The notes: generated by a model not told the origin, from the sequence alone. 64,000 nt of DNA from Microlunatus speluncae (GCF_009299835.1 NZ_VKCZ01000021.1:186001-250000), one strand, 5' to 3'. Counted from the stretch's first letter, positions 44,408 through 53,514 are shown. Translations and numbers: made by a program.

Positions 44408-44815
44408 GTGTCCAGGACCGTCGTCCTGGACACGGAAGCGGTGTCGGCCGTGGCTCGCCGCGAGCGCGGCATGGCCGAGCTTCTGGAGGCAGCACTGCGC
44501 AATGATCAACGGGTCGTCGTGCCGAGCCTCGTACTGGCCGAACTCATGACGGGAGCACTCCGCGACGCGGCGATCTGGCACCTGATCCGACGACTTCCGG
44601 TGATCGACATCGACGCGCGGATCGCGGCCCGCGCCGGGACGTTGCGCGAGCAGGCAGCGGCGAACCGCCGAAAGAAGCGCGACCTGACGGTCGACTCGGT
44701 CGTCGCGTCGGTGGCCGTCACGGTCGAGCCGGCCGCCGTCGTCACCGCGGATCCGGAGGACTTCCGGCTGCTCACCGCTGGTCACGACGTCACGGTCGTC
44801 GCTCTCACCCGCTGA
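44408..44815 (+). CDS. PIN-domain ribonuclease toxin (VapC-like)
   Basis: A 135-residue PIN-domain protein, probably a VapC-type RNase neutralised by the upstream antitoxin. Acidic residues likely to hold Mg2+ are Asp8 (VVLDTEAV), Glu45 (VLAELMTG) and Asp96 (LTVDSVVASVA), with further Asp in TADPEDF. The GTG start lies eight bases after the antitoxin stop. Its stop is six bases from the stop of the convergent acyl-CoA dehydrogenase. The pair sits at the edge of the sulfatase locus. Confidence 0.82.
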   Translation: MSRTVVLDTEAVSAVARRERGMAELLEAALRNDQRVVVPSLVLAELMTGALRDAAIWHLIRRLPVIDIDARIAARAGTLREQAAANRRKKRDLTVDSVVASVAVTVEPAAVVTADPEDFRLLTAGHDVTVVALTR

Positions 44816-44821
44816 TCGAAA

Positions 44822-45976
44822 TCAGCCGGCTTCACCGCGGAGCAATTGCCTGGCGATGACCAGGCGCTGGATCTGGTTGGTGCCCTCGAAGATCTGGGTC
44901 GCCTTGGCCTCGCGGAAGTAGCGCTCGACCGGGAAATCCTTGGTGTAGCCGTAGCCGCCGAGCACCTGAACCGCGTCGGTGGTGACCCGCATCGCCGCAT
45001 CGGTCGCGGTCAGCTTGGCCACGGCCGCCTCCCGGGTGAACGGGCGCCCGGCATCCCGCATCCGGGCCGCGTGCAGATAGGTGGCGCGAGCAGTGTCGAC
45101 GGCCGCGGCGAGCTCGGCCAGCAGGAACTGCAATCCCTCGAACTCGGCGATCGGCCGGCCGAACTGCTCCCGCTGCCGGGCGTAGTCGACGGCGCAGTCC
45201 AGCGCCGCCTGGGCCAGGCCGGTGGCACAGGCCGCGATGCCGAGCCGGCCGGAATCCAGGGCGGACAGGGCGATCCGCATGCCGTCGCCCTCGGCGCCGA
45301 TCCGGCGTTCCGCGTCCACCTCGACCGCGTCCAGGAACAGCGGGCAGGTCGGCGAGGCGGTCAGGCCCAGCTTGCGTTCCGGCGGGCCGAAGGTCAGCCC
45401 CTCGGCGCCGGCCGGAACCAGGAAGCAGCTCATCCCCTGCTTCGGATCCTCGCTCGTTCGGGCGAACGTCACGTAGTAGTCGGCCACGCCCGCGTGGCTG
45501 ATCCACGCCTTCGCGCCGTCCAGCTGATAGCCGCCGTTGTCCCGTTTGGCCCGGGTGGTCATGGCCGAGATGTCCGAACCGGCCTGGGATTCCGACAGTG
45601 CGTACGCCCCCAGGAGATCGCCCCGGGTCAGCTCCGGCAGCCAGCGCCGGACCTGGTCCGGGGTGCCGTTGTGCTGGACGACGAAGCAGGTCATCACGTG
45701 CACCGAGATGCCGACGCCTACGCTCATCCAGGCGGCCGCGACCTCCTCCAGGGCCTGCAGATAGACCTCGTACGGCTGCCCCAGCCCGCCGAACTCCTCC
45801 GGGTACGGCAATCCCAGCAGGCCGGTCTCGCCGAGCAGCCGGAACGTCTCCCGCGGGAACTCCGCCGCCTCCTCGGCGGCGGCCGCCTTCGGCGCCAGCT
45901 CCTCCCGCGCGATCTCCGCCACCAGGGCGACCAGCTCCGCGGCCTCGGGCGTCGGCAGCAACCGTTCCACGGGCAT
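44822..45976 (-). CDS. Acyl-CoA dehydrogenase
   Basis: A 384-residue FAD flavoenzyme that makes the alpha-beta double bond in acyl-CoA. Family segments are YALSESQAGSDISAMTTRA, YQLDGAKAWISHAG, FGRPIAEFEGLQFLLAELA and the C-terminal VQVLGGYGYTKDFPVERYFREAKATQIFEGTNQIQ; the Glu of IFEGTN is the usual base. I prefer the ATG at 45976 over 45982 because GGAGGAGG lies six bases upstream of it. It is divergent from a TetR regulator with a clear operator between, so chain length may be tied to a lipid-derived inducer. Confidence 0.92.
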   Translation of the reverse strand: MPVERLLPTPEAAELVALVAEIAREELAPKAAAAEEAAEFPRETFRLLGETGLLGLPYPEEFGGLGQPYEVYLQALEEVAAAWMSVGVGISVHVMTCFVVQHNGTPDQVRRWLPELTRGDLLGAYALSESQAGSDISAMTTRAKRDNGGYQLDGAKAWISHAGVADYYVTFARTSEDPKQGMSCFLVPAGAEGLTFGPPERKLGLTASPTCPLFLDAVEVDAERRIGAEGDGMRIALSALDSGRLGIAACATGLAQAALDCAVDYARQREQFGRPIAEFEGLQFLLAELAAAVDTARATYLHAARMRDAGRPFTREAAVAKLTATDAAMRVTTDAVQVLGGYGYTKDFPVERYFREAKATQIFEGTNQIQRLVIARQLLRGEAG

Positions 45977-46000
45977 GATCATCCTCCTCCGGACACTCTA

Positions 46001-46032
46001 AACGGTACTGTACGCAGTACGGCAGTACCGTT
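46001..46032. promoter_or_regulatory. TetR-type operator between acyl-CoA dehydrogenase and tetR
   Basis: Ten-base arms AACGGTACTG (46001-46010) and CAGTACCGTT (46023-46032) are perfectly complementary, with a further ACTG-TACG-CAGT dyad inside. It lies 24 bp upstream of the dehydrogenase start. Confidence 0.8.
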
Positions 46033-46127
46033 ACGAGTGGAATTGCGTCGCCGGGGAAGTTCTCACCGAACTGTGACCTGAAGCCGGATATTTGGTGCGC
46101 GCGGTTCCGCGCAGGACACTAGCCAGG

Positions 46128-46724
46128 ATGGTCACCCTGTTTTCCGGCCAACCGGGCCCGAGGAAGCCGACACGACGGCAGGCTCAGCTTCGTGATCACC
46201 TCGTCCGGTTGATCCTGGCCGAGGGGTTCTCGACGTTCACGATGGACGAGTTCGCGGCGCGGCTGCGCTGCTCCAAGCGCACCCTCTACACCCTGGCCAA
46301 GAGCAAGGAGCAGCTGGCGACGCTGGCCGTCCGGGAGTTCTTCAAGACCGCGACGGAGCAGGTCGAGGCCGCGATCCGCCGCGTCCGCCAGCCCGCCCGC
46401 CGGGTCGTCGCCTATCTGCAGGCGGTCGCCGCCGCCCTGGCTCCGGCGTCGCGGGAGTTCCACGACGACGTGGCCGCCTTCCGGCCGACCCGGGAGATCT
46501 ATCAGCGCAACACCGAGGCCGCCGCGCAGCGGGTCCGGGAGCTGATCGACGACGGTCGGCGGGCCGGCGCGTTCCGTAACGTACCGACGGCGTTCGTCGC
46601 CGAGGTGATCGCCGCGACCATGCAGCGGATCACCAGCGGCGAGATCCAGGCCTCGACCAAGCTGTCCGACGCCGCCGCGTACACCGAATTGGCCCGACTG
46701 GTGGTCGCCGCCGTACGCCGCTGA
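46128..46724 (+). CDS. TetR-family transcriptional regulator
   Basis: A 198-residue regulator. The N-terminal HTH reads LILAEGFSTFTMDEFAARLRCSKRTLYTLAKSKEQL; the C-terminal domain is helical and probably binds an acyl-type ligand. The ATG at 46128 is preferred over 46092 for a normal N-terminus. The operator at 46001-46032 lies in the shared promoter region, so it should repress itself and the divergent acyl-CoA dehydrogenase. Confidence 0.87.
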   Translation: MVTLFSGQPGPRKPTRRQAQLRDHLVRLILAEGFSTFTMDEFAARLRCSKRTLYTLAKSKEQLATLAVREFFKTATEQVEAAIRRVRQPARRVVAYLQAVAAALAPASREFHDDVAAFRPTREIYQRNTEAAAQRVRELIDDGRRAGAFRNVPTAFVAEVIAATMQRITSGEIQASTKLSDAAAYTELARLVVAAVRR

Positions 46725-46755
46725 GCGGCACCCCTTCTTCTACTACCCTTCAGCC

Positions 46756-47196
46756 ATGGACGACGACCTGCACCAGCTGGGCGAGGATCTGGTCACCACC
46801 TCGGCCCGGATCGTGCGGTGGACGCCCAAGGACGGTTACTCGCTGAGCCTGGCCTCGGCCCGGATCCTGGCCCGGCTGATCGACAACGGCCCGACCCGGA
46901 TCAGCGACCTGGCCACGCTGGAGCGGTCGTCCCAGCCGACCATCACCAACCACGTCAAGCGCCTCGAGGCCGAGGGCCTGGTCCGCCGCGACACCGACGC
47001 CACCGACGCGCGGGTCTGGGTGATCACGCCGACCGAGGAGGGGCTGCGGCAGATGCGGGCGATGCGCTACCAACTCGGCACCAACGTCGAGCCGTTCCTG
47101 GCCGAGCTGTCCGCGGCCGACCGGGCGGCCCTGCGCGATGGGCTCGCGGTGATGCTGAAGCTGATGGCCGCGCGCCCCAACTCCCCCGGTGGATAA
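46756..47196 (+). CDS. MarR-family transcriptional regulator
   Basis: A 146-residue winged-helix protein: ISDLATLERSSQPTITNHVKRLEAEGLVRRDTDATDARVWVITPT. No divergent target is present. TACCCT ends six bases before the ATG, which suggests a leaderless message. It precedes cysS by 39 bp, but cysS has its own promoter-like hexamer. Confidence 0.88.
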   Translation: MDDDLHQLGEDLVTTSARIVRWTPKDGYSLSLASARILARLIDNGPTRISDLATLERSSQPTITNHVKRLEAEGLVRRDTDATDARVWVITPTEEGLRQMRAMRYQLGTNVEPFLAELSAADRAALRDGLAVMLKLMAARPNSPGG

Positions 47197-47223
47197 CGGT
47201 CTGGACCTCCGGCCGGGGGACAC

Positions 47224-47229
47224 TAAGCT
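47224..47229 (+). promoter_or_regulatory. -10 element for leaderless cysS
   Basis: TAAGCT ends six bases before the GTG start at 47236; no ribosome site is present. Confidence 0.55.
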
Positions 47230-47235
47230 GTCCCG

Positions 47236-48693
47236 GTGACGCTTCGCCTCTACGATTCAGCGTCCCGCAAGGTGCGGGACTTCGATCCGGTCGAGCCCGG
47301 AAAGGCTTCGATCTATCACTGTGGGCTGACCGTACAGAGCGCGCCGCACCTGGGCCACATCCGTAAAGAGGTCAACTTCGACGTCCTGCGCCGCTGGCTC
47401 ACCCATCAGGGCTTCGAGGTCACGGTGATCGCCAACGTCACCGACATCGAGGACAAGATCTTGATCAAGTCCGCGGCTGCCGGGACGCCGTGGTACGCCC
47501 ATGCGTACCGGTTCGAGCGCGAACTGCACGACGCCTATGCCGCGATCGGCTGCCAGCCGCCGACGTACGAGCCGCGGGCGACCGGCCACATCCCGGAGAT
47601 GATCGAACTGATCTCGACGCTGATCGACCGCGGTCATGCGTACGCCGCCGAGGACGGCTCGGGCGACGTCTACTTCGACGTGCGGTCCTGGCCGGACTAC
47701 GGGTCGTTGTCCGGGCAGCGGATCGAGGACATGGAGCCCGACCCGGACGAGGACTTCCGGGGCAAGCGCGACCCGCGGGACTTCGCGCTGTGGAAGGGCC
47801 ACAAGCCGGCCGAGCCGGTCACGGCCTCGTGGCCGACACCGTGGGGCCGCGGCCGGCCGGGCTGGCACATCGAATGCTCGGCGATGGCCGGCAAGTATCT
47901 CGGCGCCGAGTTCGACATCCACGGCGGCGGGCTCGACCTGCGCTTCCCGCACCACGAGAACGAGTTGGCCCAGTCGACCGCGGCCGGGCAGAAGTTCGCC
48001 CGGGTGTGGATGCACAACGCCTGGGTGACGGCGGCCGGGGAGAAGATGAGCAAGTCGCTCGGCAACGGCGCGCTGGTGTCGGAGGTGATCAAGCGGCACG
48101 CGCCGCGGGCGGTGCGCTTCTATCTGGTGATGCCGCACTACCGCTCGGCGATCGAATACTCCGACGCCGCGGTCGGCGAGGCGGCCTCGGCGCTGGCCCG
48201 GGTCGATCACTTCGTCGAGCGGGCGACCGAGCTGGTCGGGCCGACCCGCGACGATCTGCTGCCGAGCGATTTCGCGGCGGCGATGGATGATGATCTTGGT
48301 ACGGCGAGCGCGGTCGCGGTCCTGTTCAACACCGTTCGGGACGGCAACTCGGCGATCGCCGCCGGTGATCATGAACGGATCGCCGAGCTGTGCGGTCAGG
48401 TGCGGGCCATGCTCGCCGTCCTCGGCCTGGCGGCCGACGACCCGATCTGGGGAGTCCCAGCCGGTGACCAAGATCGATTCCGGCGGGTGATCGATGGCCT
48501 GGTCGCGGAGTTGATCAAGCAGCGCGCCGACGCCCGGGGCCGGAAGGACTATCCCGCCGCGGACGCGATCCGGTCTTCGCTGACCGACGTCGGGGTGGAG
48601 CTGACCGACACCCCGGACGGGACGCGCTGGACGCTGCGCGCGACCACATCCCCCGACAGCAACGACAGCAACGCACCGCAGAAGGAGTCCTGA
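47236..48693 (+). CDS. cysS: Cysteinyl-tRNA synthetase
   Basis: A 485-residue class I aminoacyl-tRNA synthetase that charges tRNA-Cys. The zinc and cysteine-binding Cys29 is in YHCGLTVQ; the HIGH motif is HLGH (38-41); a second zinc Cys lies in HIECSAMAG, with HHENE near by; KMSKS is in GEKMSKSLGNG. Length is normal. The GTG start is probably leaderless. It overlaps rlmB by one base (TGATG), the usual actinobacterial pair. Confidence 0.97.
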   Translation: MTLRLYDSASRKVRDFDPVEPGKASIYHCGLTVQSAPHLGHIRKEVNFDVLRRWLTHQGFEVTVIANVTDIEDKILIKSAAAGTPWYAHAYRFERELHDAYAAIGCQPPTYEPRATGHIPEMIELISTLIDRGHAYAAEDGSGDVYFDVRSWPDYGSLSGQRIEDMEPDPDEDFRGKRDPRDFALWKGHKPAEPVTASWPTPWGRGRPGWHIECSAMAGKYLGAEFDIHGGGLDLRFPHHENELAQSTAAGQKFARVWMHNAWVTAAGEKMSKSLGNGALVSEVIKRHAPRAVRFYLVMPHYRSAIEYSDAAVGEAASALARVDHFVERATELVGPTRDDLLPSDFAAAMDDDLGTASAVAVLFNTVRDGNSAIAAGDHERIAELCGQVRAMLAVLGLAADDPIWGVPAGDQDRFRRVIDGLVAELIKQRADARGRKDYPAADAIRSSLTDVGVELTDTPDGTRWTLRATTSPDSNDSNAPQKES

Positions 48694-49691
48694 TGCCGGG
48701 CAACAGCCAACGGAAGGGCGCGATCCGCCGCAAGGGCAAGGGCAACACCGCCGGGTCGGGCGGCCGGGTCCGCCGCGGCCTGGAGGGCAAGGGCCCGACG
48801 CCGAAGGCCGAGGACCGTCCCTATCACCCGGCCCACAAGGCGAAGAAGGCTCAGGGCGCCCGGCAGGGCACGAATCGACCGAGCGCGTCGGGCTCGGACC
48901 GCGGCCGCGGGCCGGGCACCCGGCCCGACCGCGCGGGCGGCCCCCGACGCTCCGGCGCCGCGGGAGCGGAGTGGGTGGTCGGCCGGAACCCCGTGCTGGA
49001 AGCGATGCTGGCCGAGATCCCGGTCAAGTCCGGCTTCGTCGCCGAGGGCGCCGACCGGGACGACCGGCTCAGCGACATCTTCAAGATCGCGGCCGAGCGT
49101 CACATGCCGCTGCTCCAGGTGACCCGGAACGAGCTGGAGCGGCTGGTCGGCGATGCCGTGCACCAAGGGGTGGCGCTGCAACTGCCCGAGTTCGTCTACG
49201 CCCATCCCGACGACCTGCTGGCCGACGCCGTGGCGGCGGGTGACCAGGGGCTGGTGGTCGCGCTGGACGGGATCTCCGATCCGCGCAACCTCGGCGCGAT
49301 CGTCCGCTCGGCGGCCGCCTTCGGCGCCCAGGGCGTACTCATCCCGGAGCGGCGGGCGGCCGGCATGACCGCGGCCGCCTGGAAGTCCTCGGCCGGCGCC
49401 GCGGCCCGGCTGCAGATCGCCCGGGCCACCAATCTCAACCGGGCCCTGCGGTCCTACGCCGACGCCGGGCTGACCCTGGTCGGACTGGACGGCACCGCGG
49501 ACACCACGTTGGCGAAGGTGGCCGAGACGCGCGGGCCGACCGTGCTCGTGGTGGGCGCCGAAGGGTCCGGGCTGTCCCGCCTGGTCCGCGAGGCCTGCGA
49601 CGTGATGGCGTCGATCCCGATGGCCGCCGAGGTCGAGTCGCTGAACGCGGGCGTCGCCACCGGCATCGCCCTCTACGAGCTCTCCCGCTAG
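48693..49691 (+). CDS. rlmB: 23S rRNA 2'-O-methyltransferase, TrmH/SpoU family (RlmB-like)
   Basis: A 332-residue SPOUT methyltransferase. The first ~90 residues are a very basic, disordered extension (RRKGKGNTAGSGG and similar), common in actinobacterial homologues. A substrate-binding domain starts at WVVGRNPVLEAML. SPOUT motifs are DPRNLGAIVRSAAAFG, VVVGAEGSGLS and IPMAAEVESLNAGVATGIALYEL, forming the knotted SAM site. In E. coli RlmB methylates G2251; the same target is assumed. Its stop shares a CTAG with the stop of the convergent regulator. Confidence 0.92.
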   Translation: MPGNSQRKGAIRRKGKGNTAGSGGRVRRGLEGKGPTPKAEDRPYHPAHKAKKAQGARQGTNRPSASGSDRGRGPGTRPDRAGGPRRSGAAGAEWVVGRNPVLEAMLAEIPVKSGFVAEGADRDDRLSDIFKIAAERHMPLLQVTRNELERLVGDAVHQGVALQLPEFVYAHPDDLLADAVAAGDQGLVVALDGISDPRNLGAIVRSAAAFGAQGVLIPERRAAGMTAAAWKSSAGAAARLQIARATNLNRALRSYADAGLTLVGLDGTADTTLAKVAETRGPTVLVVGAEGSGLSRLVREACDVMASIPMAAEVESLNAGVATGIALYELSR

Positions 49692-50212
49692 CCCGCGGAC
49701 CCCGGCGGGTTCAGGTCGGGGTGCAGCGCGGTGAAGAGTGAATAGGGGTCGCCGTCGGGGTCCGGGCCCCGGTCCTTGAACTCGGTGGCCAGCGCGTGCA
49801 GCCGCTGCTGGAACTCGGCCCGGTGTTCGGCGTTGAGCTTGAGCCCGAGCCAGGTGATGTCGAGCTCGGCCGGCGACAGGCCCTGGATCTGCTGCAGGAA
49901 CGTCTCGACCAGGGCGTACGAGCCGTCCTGGATCGGCGTCCGCCAGGACAGACCGGTCGCCTTGTACGGCACCTCGCGGGACCCCTGATTGCCCGACCGC
50001 TCCGGCTCCGCGGCGAGATAGCCGGTGCCGACGAGCGTGCGGACGTGGTGCAGCATCGTCCCGGGATTCACCCCGAGCAGTTCGGCGAGCTCCTTGTTGG
50101 TGCGCGGCTCGAACGCGCACAGTCGCAGCACGCGGAGGCGGAGCGGCGAACTGATCGCCCGCATCCGCGCTTCGGCCGCGGGGTCGTCGCGGCCCGCCTC
50201 GGTCCGGTCCAT
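49688..50212 (-). CDS. ArsR-like winged-helix regulator
   Basis: A 174-residue regulator. The HTH region is MRAISSPLRLRVLRLCAFEPRTNKELAELLGVNPGTMLHHVRTLVGTGYLAAE, of the ArsR/helix-turn-helix_20 type. No metal-binding cysteine pair is seen, so the signal is probably organic. ATG 50212 gives a normal N-terminus; longer in-frame starts run into the operators. It is divergent from an MFS exporter, with two ATTG/CAAT dyads between, and so is likely its repressor. Confidence 0.82.
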   Translation of the reverse strand: MDRTEAGRDDPAAEARMRAISSPLRLRVLRLCAFEPRTNKELAELLGVNPGTMLHHVRTLVGTGYLAAEPERSGNQGSREVPYKATGLSWRTPIQDGSYALVETFLQQIQGLSPAELDITWLGLKLNAEHRAEFQQRLHALATEFKDRGPDPDGDPYSLFTALHPDLNPPGSAG

Positions 50213-50231
50213 GAGGAGAGCGTACGACAGC

Positions 50232-50283
50232 GATTGACAACTCTCAATCAGTCCCCACACACTGATTGACATGTCCCAATCAG
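50232..50283. promoter_or_regulatory. Promoter and paired operators of the MFS gene
   Basis: Operator 1 is GATTGACAACTCTCAATC (50232-50249) and overlaps a consensus -35 TTGACA (50234-50239). After 18 bases comes a weak -10 CACACT (50258-50263), seven bases before the ATG. Operator 2 (50262-50283) has CTGATTG/CAATCAG arms and covers the start codon. Confidence 0.65.
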
Positions 50284-51548
50284 CCGCGCCGAAGGGTTCA
50301 CTGTGGCGCGACCGCAACTTCGTCACGCTGTGGTCCGGCCAGGCGTTCGCCCAGTTCGGCGCTCAGATCTCGGAGCTGGCGATCCCCGTGCTCGCGGTGC
50401 TGCTGCTCGGCGCCGGCGAGTTCGAGGTCGGGGTGCTGAACGCCGCCAACGTCGCCGCGTTCCTGCTGGTCGGGCTGCCGGCCGGCGCCTGGATCGACCG
50501 GATGCGCAAGCGCCACGTGATGATCATGGCCGACCTGGTCCGGGCCGTCGCCCTCGCCTGCATCCCGGTGCTGTGGGCGCTCGGCGTCCTGCAGGTCTGG
50601 CAGTTGATCATCGTCGCCGCGGTGGTCGGGGTGGCGTCGGTGTTCTTCGACGTCTCCTACCAGAGCATCGTCCCGTCGCTGGTCCGGCCGAGCCAGATCG
50701 CCGAGGCCAACGGCAAGCTGCAGTCGACGTATCAGCTGGCCAACATCGCGGGGCCGGGGATCGGCGGCTGGCTGATCGGCGTGATCACCGCCCCGCTCGC
50801 GATGCTGACGACGGCCGGCACCTATCTGTTGTCGGTCGTTGCGTTGATCTTGACCCGGGATCGGGAGGAGCGACGGGCGCCCGATGATCATGGACCGATC
50901 CTCCGCGAGATCGGCGAGGGCTTGCGCTTCGTCTTCACCGAGAAGCTGCTCCGCCGGATCGTCGGGACCACCGGCACCTCCAACTTCTTCAACACGATCT
51001 CGATGACGCTGTTGCCGCTGTTTCTGTTGCGGGACCTGGGATTCACGCCGCAAGCGATGGGTTTGATCTTGTCGCTCGGCTCGATCGGCGGGCTGCTCGG
51101 CGTGCTGGCGACACCGCACCTGGTGCGGCGGATCGGCGAGGCGCGGGCGCTGCCGGTGAGCACCATCGGTTTCAGCCTCGTCGGCCTGCTGCTGCCGCTG
51201 GCCGCCGCGGTGCCGGCCGTGGCGTTCCCGTTGCTGGTGGTGCAGTTCTTCGTCGGCAGCTTCACCGTGCTGCTCTACAACGTGACCCAGGTGACCTTCC
51301 GGCAGCGGATCACGCCGGCCCGGCTGCTCGGCCGGATGAATGCGTCGGTGCGGTTCGTCGTCTGGGGCGTGATGCCGATCGCCGCCCTGCTGGCCGGCGG
51401 GCTCGGCAGCTGGATCGGCGTCGTCCCCACCATGTGGATCGCCGCCGGCGGTCAGCTGATCGCCGCTGCGTTCGTCGTGACCGGGCCGTTCTGGAAGCTG
51501 CGGGAGCTCCCCGACCTGCACACCGACGCCGCCGAACGATCACTCTGA
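50271..51548 (+). CDS. MFS transporter, DHA3-type exporter
   Basis: A 425-residue transporter with about 12 helices. LWSGQAFAQFGAQISELAIPVLAVLLL at the start and PAGAWIDRMRKRHVMI in loop 2-3 are typical of the MFS group containing macrolide and siderophore exporters. There is no ribosome site; the ATG sits seven bases from a -10-like element and within an operator, so a leaderless, tightly repressed transcript is likely. Its stop overlaps the convergent MFS gene by nine bases. Confidence 0.87.
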   Translation: MSQSAAPKGSLWRDRNFVTLWSGQAFAQFGAQISELAIPVLAVLLLGAGEFEVGVLNAANVAAFLLVGLPAGAWIDRMRKRHVMIMADLVRAVALACIPVLWALGVLQVWQLIIVAAVVGVASVFFDVSYQSIVPSLVRPSQIAEANGKLQSTYQLANIAGPGIGGWLIGVITAPLAMLTTAGTYLLSVVALILTRDREERRAPDDHGPILREIGEGLRFVFTEKLLRRIVGTTGTSNFFNTISMTLLPLFLLRDLGFTPQAMGLILSLGSIGGLLGVLATPHLVRRIGEARALPVSTIGFSLVGLLLPLAAAVPAVAFPLLVVQFFVGSFTVLLYNVTQVTFRQRITPARLLGRMNASVRFVVWGVMPIAALLAGGLGSWIGVVPTMWIAAGGQLIAAAFVVTGPFWKLRELPDLHTDAAERSL

Positions 51549-52706
51549 CCGATCAGTCGGCCGGGCCGGGCGCATCAGCGGTGCGAGCACGGTGATGCCG
51601 AAACTGAGCACCAGCACGATGCCGAGCGCCAGCCCGATCGAGGTCCGCTGGGCGAGCAGTCCGATCAACGGCGGCCCGGTCAGGAAGGCGCCGAAGCCGA
51701 GCGTCGAAACCGCCGCGATCGCGCCCGCGGAGTTGTCCCGGCCGTGCTCGCCGGCCGCCGTGATCGCGGCCGGGAACACGACGGACAGACCCAGCCCCCA
51801 GAGCGCAGCCCCGAGGTAAGGGCCGGCCGGCAGTGGCAGGAACAGCACGACCGCGATCCCGGCCGCGGTGATCACTCCACAGAGCCGGACGGTGATCACC
51901 CGGCCGAGTCGATCAAGGACGAAACCGCCGGCCAGCCGGCCGATCGTGATCATCAGGCTGTAGACGGTGAACACGGCAGCCGCCGCCCCCTCGCCGAAGC
52001 CGCGTTCGTCGTGGGCGTACAGGGCCAGCCAGTCCGACGCGGAACCCTCGCCGATGTTGGAGCAGAGCAACATCACGGCGAGCAAGATCACCGGCAGCGT
52101 CAGCGCTTTGGCGCTGGGCCGGACCCGCCCACCCTCCCGGGCCGGCGCCCGATGATCATGCCAGAACAACGTGCCGATCGTGTTCGCCACCGCGACGATC
52201 GGCAGCAGCAGCCAGAAGTGCTGCCCCAGCCCGATCCCGAGCGCGGCCAGCCCGGCCCCGAGCGCCGATCCCAGCAACAGCCCGCCGCTCCACAGCCCGT
52301 GCAGCGCCGGCATCACCGACCGCCCGACGGCACGCTCGACGTCGGCCCCGTGCACGTTGAGCATCACCTCGAACAGCCCGATCGCCGCGCCGGCCAACAC
52401 CAGCACCGCGCCGAACGCGACCGGCGAGGTCAGCAGCGGCAGCACCGAGAACAGGGCCGGCGCCGCGATCCCGGCGACCAGGCAGACCCGGCGGCTGGAG
52501 AACCGACGAGACAGCCGGCCGCCGAACGGCATGCTCGCGAACGAGCCGAGCCCGAGGCACACCAGCACCAGCCCGACCGTCTGCAGGTCGGCCGAGAGTT
52601 GATCACGAACCGCGGGGATGCGGGAGAACCAGGTCCCCGAGATCACCCCGCTGAGGCCGAAGCAGACGAACGTCGCCGTCAGATCTCGCCGATCCCCCTG
52701 GGTCAT
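51540..52706 (-). CDS. MFS transporter (FucP/YbjJ-like)
   Basis: A 388-residue transporter with 12 predicted helices. SFASMPFGGRLSRRFSSRRV is the loop 2-3 signature and GGFVLDRLGRVITVRL the pseudo-repeat in loop 8-9. It resembles the YbjJ-like MFS subgroup; the substrate is unknown. The ATG at 52706 is chosen because upstream in-frame sequence is Arg/Pro-rich and non-homologous. Confidence 0.85.
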   Translation of the reverse strand: MTQGDRRDLTATFVCFGLSGVISGTWFSRIPAVRDQLSADLQTVGLVLVCLGLGSFASMPFGGRLSRRFSSRRVCLVAGIAAPALFSVLPLLTSPVAFGAVLVLAGAAIGLFEVMLNVHGADVERAVGRSVMPALHGLWSGGLLLGSALGAGLAALGIGLGQHFWLLLPIVAVANTIGTLFWHDHRAPAREGGRVRPSAKALTLPVILLAVMLLCSNIGEGSASDWLALYAHDERGFGEGAAAAVFTVYSLMITIGRLAGGFVLDRLGRVITVRLCGVITAAGIAVVLFLPLPAGPYLGAALWGLGLSVVFPAAITAAGEHGRDNSAGAIAAVSTLGFGAFLTGPPLIGLLAQRTSIGLALGIVLVLSFGITVLAPLMRPARPTDRSE

Positions 52707-52905
52707 ACGGCCACAGTGTGTCCCATCCCGGCGCCCCGCCCGCCGGCGCGGTTGTCCACAGCCGGCGGCCGTGAATCTTCGCCGTCCACAGATTTCTTCT
52801 CGCGGCGGCCGGTGCCGGGGTCCGTCCCCAGGATCAAGGGCATCCCGGCATTTGGCCGTGGACCGGGCCCCCAACGGGCCGTACGTGATCACGAGAGGAC
52901 ACATC

Positions 52906-53514
52906 ATGCAGTTCATTCGAGGCCGGGCCATCCGCGGCCCGATCGTCCGCGGGCTGGCGCTGGCCACGCTCGTCACCGGTGGAGCGGTGGGGCTGGCGCT
53001 GCCGGCCCGGGCCGAGCCGGCCGTCTCCGGGCCCGCTCCGGCGGTCTCGGCGGCGGCCCGTGCCGGCTCCGATTGTGGGCCGGTGCGGCCACGACACCCG
53101 CAGCAACTCGACGGTTTCCGGCTGGGCTGGCTGCCGTCCGGACTCGGCTCGCTGGTCTCCGACTTCGAGTACGAGTGGGAGGAGGTGCGATTCACGTCCC
53201 GGGTCTGGGAGTCGGGTCCCGATGCCGACGGGGCCTACCGGGTGGATCTGCAGGTGATCGTCATGCGGTCGCCGGAGCTGAGCGACGTGGGCGCGCTGCG
53301 CGACTTCCTGGTCGAGTATCTCGAGCGCGATCCGGCGGGCTGGGCGACGGAGCCGTTCGACCATCCCGACGGGCCCGGCTTCCGCGACGCCGACGAGGTC
53401 GTCTGGCTCGCCGAGCCGGGCCCCGCGGTCCGGGTGCTGGCCGGAGCGCCGGTGGACCGCCGCGAGGCCGGACGGATCGCCTGCGCGATGCGACAGGTCC
53501 CGCCGGGTCGGTGA
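52906..53514 (+). CDS. Secreted protein of unknown function
   Basis: A 202-residue protein with a signal peptide (residues 1-35, GLALATLVTGGAVGLALPARA). The mature part has two cysteines (SDCGPVRP and RIACAMRQ) that could pair, plus a DGFRLGWLPSGLGSLVSDFEYEWEEV segment. I recognise no family. GAGAGGA lies just upstream of the ATG at 52906. A perfect palindrome follows its stop by 11 bases. Confidence 0.65.
   Translation: MQFIRGRAIRGPIVRGLALATLVTGGAVGLALPARAEPAVSGPAPAVSAAARAGSDCGPVRPRHPQQLDGFRLGWLPSGLGSLVSDFEYEWEEVRFTSRVWESGPDADGAYRVDLQVIVMRSPELSDVGALRDFLVEYLERDPAGWATEPFDHPDGPGFRDADEVVWLAEPGPAVRVLAGAPVDRREAGRIACAMRQVPPGR

Noticed and set aside
52752..52790. DnaA-box-like TTGTCCACA and a nearby GTCCACA suggesting a replication origin
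   Set aside because: There are only two partial matches, no AT-rich unwinding region, and no dnaA, dnaN or partition gene near.
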